From Deinococcus rhizophilus (GTDB lineage Bacteria; Deinococcota; Deinococci; Deinococcales; Deinococcaceae): 5,545 nucleotides of DNA. Where the stretch lies: contig NZ_JASNGB010000187.1 in NCBI RefSeq assembly GCF_030271215.1, positions 273-5,817 on the forward strand. The letters run 5' to 3'. A model generated the notes under the pieces. It was not told the origin of the DNA and ran no database searches. It saw only the letters and a program-made list of their open reading frames with translations. Of the stretch, positions 1-5,545 are shown one piece after another (positions within the stretch are counted from its first letter, which is position 1; every line of letters starts with the position of its first letter). The translations under genes were made by a program, and so were the position numbers.

Positions 1-295
1 GGCTGGCCTGGGCGCTGCGGCTGCCGCTGCGGCAGATCACGTAGACCTCGCGGTCTTGCGGCACCTCGTTCAGACGGGCGGGCAGGTCCTGAAGGGGCAA
101 CAGGACCGCGCCCGGCACGTGCCCCTGCGCGTACTCGGCGGGCGTGCGGACATCGAGGACGAACTCGCCCGCTTGCTGGGCCGTGCGCAGGTCCTGCACG
201 CTCACGGTGGTGTAGCCCTCCGGCGCGGCAGGGGCGCAGGCGCCGAGCAGGGCGAGGGTGGCGAGAAGGAAAGCGGGACGAACAGGTGGGACCAT
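1..295 (-). CDS. Rhodanese-domain lipoprotein (3' end beyond window)
   Basis: Predicted exported single-domain sulfurtransferase; 98 N-terminal residues are visible and the C-terminus lies off the left edge. The protein opens with a short basic region, a hydrophobic stretch (residues 8-19) and a lipobox-like LGAC, so Cys20 is the likely lipidated residue after signal peptidase II cleavage. The rhodanese fold follows: LDVRTPAEY at 47-55, GHVPGA at 58-63, and the active-site loop CRSGSR at 88-93 with catalytic Cys88. The ATG start is supported by GGAGG 5 nt upstream. It lies 24 nt after the stress-protein gene in the same direction, so it is probably the last visible operon gene. An anchored rhodanese outside the membrane could take sulfane sulfur from thiosulfate or polysulfide, or bind it. 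Substrate and partner are not shown by sequence. Rhodanese identity is secure; lipoprotein status is likely. Confidence 0.88.
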   Translation of the reverse strand, partial: MVPPVRPAFLLATLALLGACAPAAPEGYTTVSVQDLRTAQQAGEFVLDVRTPAEYAQGHVPGAVLLPLQDLPARLNEVPQDREVYVICRSGSRSAQAS

Positions 296-300
296 GGCGA

Positions 301-305
301 CCTCC
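301..305 (-). promoter_or_regulatory. Ribosome binding site of the lipoprotein rhodanese
   Basis: GGAGG on the minus strand ends 5 nt before the ATG at 295. It fixes the start that includes the signal peptide and lipobox. Confidence 0.75.
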
Positions 306-319
306 AGGGGCGGGGGAAT

Positions 320-778
320 TCAGGTTCGGGAAGGCGTGCCCTGACGCACCAGCAAGACCGGCACCGGCGCGTCATGGACGACCCGGTCGGCCACGCTGCC
401 CAGCAGCAGGTGGGCCAGGCCCTCGCGCCCGTGCGTGGCCATCACGATCAGGTCTGCCCCCAGTTCCCCCGCTTCTTCCAGGATCGCGTGGGGCACGTCA
501 CGTCCACGGGCCGGACGTTGCAGCGGGGTCAGCCGGGTGCCGTCGGCATCCAGGAGGCCTTCCTCCAGGGCGCGTTCCCCCACCCGCGTCCACTCCTGCT
601 CGATGTCCTCGGCCGTCACGCTCAGGTCGTTGCCGCTGCCCAGTTCCCGGTGGGCGTCTGGGATGATGTGCAGCAGGGTCAGCCGCGCACCCAGGGCGCG
701 GGTGAGGGCGGCAGCATGGTGGACGGCGGCATGGTCGATGTCGGTGCCGTCCGTGGTCACGAGGATGTGCCTGTACAT
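320..778 (-). CDS. Universal stress protein, UspA family
   Basis: A 152-residue single-domain universal stress protein, the usual length for the family. It begins with the typical first beta strand ([11 protein letters not shown], residues 2-12, with the ATP-site Asp at 10). It ends with the nucleotide loop: ATHG at 114-117, nine residues, then GS at 127-128, followed by PVPVLLVR at 138-145. This matches the G-2x-G-9x-G(S/T) motif of ATP-binding members, except that the first Gly is Ala, a conservative change; ATP binding is therefore likely. It is cytoplasmic with no membrane segment. The start codon lies 10 nt after the stop of the YeeE-like gene and its ribosome site overlaps that stop, so it belongs to the sulfur operon. 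Its role there is unknown; a stress or energy-state link to persulfide detoxification is inference. Confidence 0.93.
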   Translation of the reverse strand: MYRHILVTTDGTDIDHAAVHHAAALTRALGARLTLLHIIPDAHRELGSGNDLSVTAEDIEQEWTRVGERALEEGLLDADGTRLTPLQRPARGRDVPHAILEEAGELGADLIVMATHGREGLAHLLLGSVADRVVHDAPVPVLLVRQGTPSRT

Positions 779-783
779 GGGGG

Positions 784-788
784 CTCCT

Positions 789-789
<1 letters not shown>
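784..789 (-). promoter_or_regulatory. Ribosome binding site of the universal stress gene
   Basis: AAGGAG on the minus strand lies 5 nt before the ATG at 778 and runs into the TGA stop (791-789) of the preceding gene. This indicates translation linked to the upstream YeeE-like gene. Confidence 0.75.
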
Positions 790-1834
<1,045 letters not shown>

Positions 1835-1839
1835 GGATA

Positions 1840-1843
1840 CCTC
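1840..1843 (-). promoter_or_regulatory. Ribosome binding site of the first YeeE-like gene
   Basis: GAGG on the minus strand lies 5 nt before the ATG at 1834. It is the only purine-rich signal next to this start; the rest of the 36-nt gap is pyrimidine-rich on the coding strand. Confidence 0.55.
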
Positions 1844-1870
1844 GGGGGGGTCAGGGAGGGAGGGGAAACG

Positions 1871-2671
1871 TCAGGGGCGGTGTGCGGCCTGCGCCGCTGG
1901 GGGCGCGAGCACCTTCGGTATATTCGTCGCCAGCACATACAGGCCCATCACAACCAGGAAGCCCGCGAAGCCTTTTCTGAGACTTTCGTTGGACACCTTC
2001 TTCCCGACCCGCGCCCCCAGAAAGCTGCCCAGGATGCCGATGACCGTGAAGATGGCGATCAGGTCCCAGTGCATGCTGAGGTTCTGCTCGGCGAGCACCT
2101 GGGTGTATTTGAAAAAGCCCGCGAAGCTCTTGGCCGCGATGATCAGCAGGCTGGTCCCCACCGCGAGGCTCATGGGGAGGCCTCCCAGCAGCACGAGGGC
2201 CGGGATGATCAGGAAGCCCCCGCCCACGCCCACCAGCCCGGTCAGGACGCCGACGCCCAGCCCCTCGGCGCCGATCTTGAGGGGCGAGCGCGTGTGGGCC
2301 GCCTGACCCTCTGCCCCAGTGTTCGCGGGCCGAAACATCATCACGGCGGCGAGCAGCATCACCACGGCGAAGAGCAGCAGTTGCACCACGCCGCTGAGAT
2401 ACACGCTCAGGGCCGCGCCCAGGAAGGTGCCGACGACGCCGGGCACGCCGAACCAGAGCACCGAGCGCCAGTCGATCTGCCGCCCCAGCGCGTAGGGAAT
2501 CGCCCCCAACAGGCTGATGCCGCCCACGATGGCGAGCGACTCGGCAATCGCCAGCTTCTCCGGCTCGCCGACGAGGTAGACGAGCACCGGCACGGTCAGG
2601 ATCGACCCGCCCGACCCCAGCAGGCCGAGGCTCAGCCCGATCAGGGCGGCACCGATCCAGGCGAAGATCAT
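1871..2671 (-). CDS. TauE/SafE-family sulfite or sulfur-anion permease
   Basis: A 266-residue integral membrane protein of the TauE/SafE family (formerly DUF81), normal in length, with about eight hydrophobic segments. The internal duplication typical of the family is clear: [16 protein letters not shown] at 16-31 is echoed by [16 protein letters not shown] at 145-160. A hydrophilic linker at about 115-135 separates the halves. Members export sulfite, sulfoacetate or related organosulfur anions, and a tauE gene is part of the cst persulfide operon of Staphylococcus aureus. Here the ATG overlaps the stop of the small rhodanese as ATGA, and no strong ribosome site is seen, so the two are probably translationally coupled. 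The most sensible job is to remove sulfite or thiosulfate made by the persulfide dioxygenase. Substrate and direction cannot be read from sequence. Confidence 0.92.
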   Translation of the reverse strand: MIFAWIGAALIGLSLGLLGSGGSILTVPVLVYLVGEPEKLAIAESLAIVGGISLLGAIPYALGRQIDWRSVLWFGVPGVVGTFLGAALSVYLSGVVQLLLFAVVMLLAAVMMFRPANTGAEGQAAHTRSPLKIGAEGLGVGVLTGLVGVGGGFLIIPALVLLGGLPMSLAVGTSLLIIAAKSFAGFFKYTQVLAEQNLSMHWDLIAIFTVIGILGSFLGARVGKKVSNESLRKGFAGFLVVMGLYVLATNIPKVLAPPAAQAAHRP

Positions 2672-2985
2672 GGCTGCTCGCCGCCCTTCACTTCGCGGCC
2701 CTCACGTATCCAGGCAGCGGTGCCCCCGGAGAGGTTCATCAGCCCGGTCTGGCCCTGGGACGCGAGGTAGGCGGCGGCCTGGGAGGAGCGGTTGCCGCTC
2801 GCGCAGATCAGGACGGTGTTCGGCCCGATCTCGCCTTCGCGCCCGGCGAGTTCGCTCAGGGGCAGGTTGGTGGCACCGGGAATGTGTCCCTGGGTGTACT
2901 CGCTGCGCTCGCGCACGTCCACGAGGCGGGCGCCCTCGCGCTTCTTGCCCTCAAGTTCGGTGGTGAAGATGTCCTGGTAGGTCAT
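2668..2985 (-). CDS. Single-domain cytoplasmic rhodanese (thiosulfate/persulfide sulfurtransferase)
   Basis: A 105-residue stand-alone rhodanese, similar in size to GlpE. Motifs in order: [10 protein letters not shown] at 21-30, [10 protein letters not shown] at 33-42, active-site loop CASGNR at 61-66 with catalytic Cys61, and the C-terminal LSGGTAAW at 85-92. There is no signal peptide or membrane segment, so it acts in the cytoplasm. The start is set at ATG 2985, with AAAGGAG 10 nt upstream; an upstream in-frame extension is Arg/Pro-rich, overlaps the intercistronic hairpin and is not credible. It sits between the persulfide dioxygenase fusion and the permease, and its stop overlaps the permease ATG. 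It could carry sulfane sulfur to or from thiosulfate, bacillithiol or CoA, working beside the fused rhodanese domain. Identity is secure; the acceptor is unknown. Confidence 0.94.
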   Translation of the reverse strand: MTYQDIFTTELEGKKREGARLVDVRERSEYTQGHIPGATNLPLSELAGREGEIGPNTVLICASGNRSSQAAAYLASQGQTGLMNLSGGTAAWIREGREVKGGEQP

Positions 2986-2995
2986 GGGAAGGTCA

Positions 2996-3002
2996 CTCCT
3001 TT
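2996..3002 (-). promoter_or_regulatory. Ribosome binding site of the small rhodanese
   Basis: AAAGGAG on the minus strand, 10 nt before the ATG at 2985. It is a strong match with slightly long spacing, and it decides this start over the longer upstream reading. Confidence 0.7.
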
Positions 3003-3010
3003 CAGCAGGG

Positions 3011-3044
3011 GGCGGAGGCGGCCCGGACCTGCGCCGCCTCCGCC
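3011..3044 (-). promoter_or_regulatory. Intercistronic GC-rich hairpin
   Basis: A perfect 12-bp inverted repeat, GGCGGAGGCGGC at 3011-3022 and GCCGCCTCCGCC at 3033-3044, with a 10-nt loop. It lies in the 68-nt gap between the stop of the persulfide dioxygenase gene (3054) and the ribosome site of the small rhodanese (2996-3002). On the transcribed side it is not followed by a U-tract, so it is not a standard intrinsic terminator. It may cause partial termination, or act as a stabiliser or processing point that makes the first gene more abundant than the rest. The structure is seen; the role is inferred. Confidence 0.6.
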
Positions 3045-3053
3045 GGATGGGGG

Positions 3054-4484
<1,431 letters not shown>

Positions 4485-4497
4485 ATACCCGGGGGGG

Positions 4498-4509
4498 TAT
4501 ACTGGGGGT
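4498..4509 (+). promoter_or_regulatory. Predicted leaderless -10 region of the repressor gene
   Basis: TATACT at 4498-4503 is 6 nt before the ATG at 4510, the spacing expected if transcription starts on the A of the start codon. No convincing -35 hexamer lies 16-18 nt upstream. The G5 run next to the ATG is only 1 nt away, too close to act as a ribosome site. Confidence 0.6.
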
Positions 4510-4776
4510 ATGACCGCGACTGTCCCCGTCAGTGACCACCAAGCCGAGAAGACAAAGATCCTCAACCGCCTGCGCCGCCTGGAGGGGCAGATTCGGGGCC
4601 TCCAGAAGATGGTGGACGAGGAGAAGGGCTGCGTGGAGGTGATGAGCCTGTATGCCAGCGCGAAAAGTGCGCTGGAAGCCACCGGCGACGTGATTCTGGA
4701 AACCTACGTGGAGATGTGCCAGGCCCGCGAGGAGAAGCCCGCCGACCTCGTGCGGCTGCTCAAGCTCGCCCGGTAA
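4510..4776 (+). CDS. CsoR/CstR-family repressor, probable persulfide sensor
   Basis: An 88-residue all-helical repressor of the CsoR/RcnR/FrmR family (DUF156), usually a dimer or tetramer. The core [19 protein letters not shown] at 17-35 is the typical first long helix with DNA-binding arginines. Cys41 (EEKGCVEV) and Cys70 (YVEMC) are 29 residues apart, as are the sensing cysteines of copper CsoR and of persulfide CstR. The copper-sensor His, four residues before the second Cys, is Tyr66 here, so a Cys-His-Cys copper site is absent and CstR-type di- or trisulfide bridging is more likely. It is divergent from the persulfide dioxygenase gene and flanked by matching operator elements, indicating control of itself and the operon. 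ATG 4510 is chosen over an in-frame TTG at 4438, since that extension would translate the operator. Metal or formaldehyde sensing is a less likely alternative. Confidence 0.92.
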   Translation: MTATVPVSDHQAEKTKILNRLRRLEGQIRGLQKMVDEEKGCVEVMSLYASAKSALEATGDVILETYVEMCQAREEKPADLVRLLKLAR

Positions 4777-4903
4777 GGGAGGCCCGGGCAGACCGGCCAG
4801 CAGTCTCCGGGGACCAGCAGCAGGGCCGAGAGCAGCAGCGCAGGCCGGATTCTTCACCTTCCAGGCGTCTCGCTCCCTGATCAGCCGGTGAAGGGCCTCA
4901 CGG
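4777..4903. other. Convergent intergenic gap with no clear signal
   Basis: This 127-bp stretch separates the ends of the repressor gene and the DUF2254 gene. It holds no credible gene. Two convergent units would be expected to end here, but only weak short pairings are seen, such as CCGGTGA/TCACGG near 4885-4903 with a bulge, and no T-tract follows on either strand. Termination may be Rho-dependent. Confidence 0.5.
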
Positions 4904-5545
4904 TCAGGTGCCCCGCACAGCCGCCTGAAAGCGGCGGTAGCGTCCCTCCAGTTCCCGGCGATCGGCCTCCTCGGGCGCCCCGCGCAGGGCGGCCCGCAGG
5001 GTCAGGGCCGCGTGACGCTGCAGGCTGGCCTGACGCTCCGGGTCGCGCTCCTGCTCGGCCACCGTCGTCAGCACTTCGAGGAGCCGCAGCATCACCGCCG
5101 GGTCCCCGGACCCGTTTTGCCGGATCTGGTGAAACATCACGTCGGTCAGGCCGCCGTAGTCGGTGACGGGAATCAGCAGGCGAACCTGACCGCCCCGGGC
5201 GTGCTCCCGCCGGGGCATCTCCCGCCCGCTCACCCGGCACAGGGCCGCGCCCAGATGGTCGAGGACGGCGATGGCGGTGAAGGGGTCGTTGATGCCGGGC
5301 GACAGCGCCCGCACCGCGATCTCGACGAGTTGCTGGACCGCGAATTCCACGTCCTGGGAGGAGGTGCGGCGCGGCCCGGTGACGAGGGCCGCGCGGACCT
5401 GCTTCAGGGCCGCCGGGGCGGTGTGGGCGACCACCATGCCCGGAAAGATGAACTGGCCGGGCCGCACGGTGAGCCGGATCACGGCCCCGTGCCGCCCGGC
5501 CAGGCGCAGCAGGCCCGCCACGTCCAGCGCCTGCAGGTAGCCGCC
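4904..5545 (-). CDS. DUF2254 membrane protein, C-terminal part (5' end beyond window)
   Basis: The last 213 residues of a larger protein that continues past the right edge. The visible part opens with GGYLQALDVAGLL, then TVRPGQFIFPG, then the family hallmark ALSPGINDPFTA (visible residues 80-91) preceded by SSQDVEFAVQQLVEIAVR. These are typical of DUF2254 (PF10011). In that family the N-terminal half carries the membrane helices and lies outside this window; the visible part is a soluble domain with no membrane segment. The reading passes in frame through GTG at 5521, which is therefore an internal Val and not the start. Function is unknown. It converges on the repressor gene and shows no sulfur-related motif, so it is probably not part of the sulfur operon. 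Confidence 0.86.
   Translation of the reverse strand, partial: GGYLQALDVAGLLRLAGRHGAVIRLTVRPGQFIFPGMVVAHTAPAALKQVRAALVTGPRRTSSQDVEFAVQQLVEIAVRALSPGINDPFTAIAVLDHLGAALCRVSGREMPRREHARGGQVRLLIPVTDYGGLTDVMFHQIRQNGSGDPAVMLRLLEVLTTVAEQERDPERQASLQRHAALTLRAALRGAPEEADRRELEGRYRRFQAAVRGT

Noticed and set aside
4885..4903. Hairpin as bidirectional terminator between the repressor and DUF2254 genes
   Set aside because: Short bulged stem and no T-tract on either strand; it also overlaps the DUF2254 stop codon region.
4904..5521. GTG at 5521 as the start of a complete 205-residue protein
   Set aside because: The in-frame codons upstream encode GGYLQALD, a conserved DUF2254 segment, so the gene continues past the window edge.

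Overview
The window is very GC-rich and reads as a chromosomal or plasmid segment from a Deinococcus-like bacterium. That assignment rests on codon use, on tightly packed genes, and on two promoters whose -10 boxes sit about 6-8 nt before the start codon with no Shine-Dalgarno (leaderless mRNAs are common in Deinococcus). No taxonomic marker gene is present, so the genus is an inference.

Most of the window (about 1-4448, minus strand) is one operon for reactive sulfur species. In transcription order it encodes: a persulfide dioxygenase-rhodanese fusion of the CstB/Blh type; a small single-domain rhodanese; a TauE/SafE-family anion permease; two half-size YeeE/YedE-type sulfur transport proteins; a universal stress protein; and a lipoprotein rhodanese that runs off the left edge. 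Three of the six junctions are translationally coupled or nearly so: ATGA between rhodanese and tauE, GTGA between the two YeeE halves, and 10 nt before usp.

A CsoR/CstR-family repressor gene is transcribed divergently from 4510. It keeps both sensing cysteines, but has Tyr where copper sensors have a His ligand, so persulfide sensing is more likely than copper sensing. The 61-bp gap between the divergent genes holds C-tract/G-tract operator elements that overlap the predicted -10 boxes on both sides, so the repressor probably controls itself and the whole operon.

Proposed working: low-molecular-weight persulfides (bacillithiol persulfide in Deinococcus) or CoA persulfide modify the repressor cysteines and release the operator. 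The fusion enzyme then oxidises persulfide to sulfite and can pass a second sulfane sulfur to sulfite to give thiosulfate. The rhodaneses move sulfane sulfur in the cytoplasm and, for the lipoprotein, outside the membrane. The TauE and YeeE proteins move sulfite, thiosulfate or related sulfur anions across the membrane. No sulfide:quinone reductase is seen here.

The right end (4904-5545, minus strand) is the C-terminal part of an unrelated DUF2254 membrane protein, convergent with the repressor gene. The 127-bp gap between them has no convincing gene or terminator.
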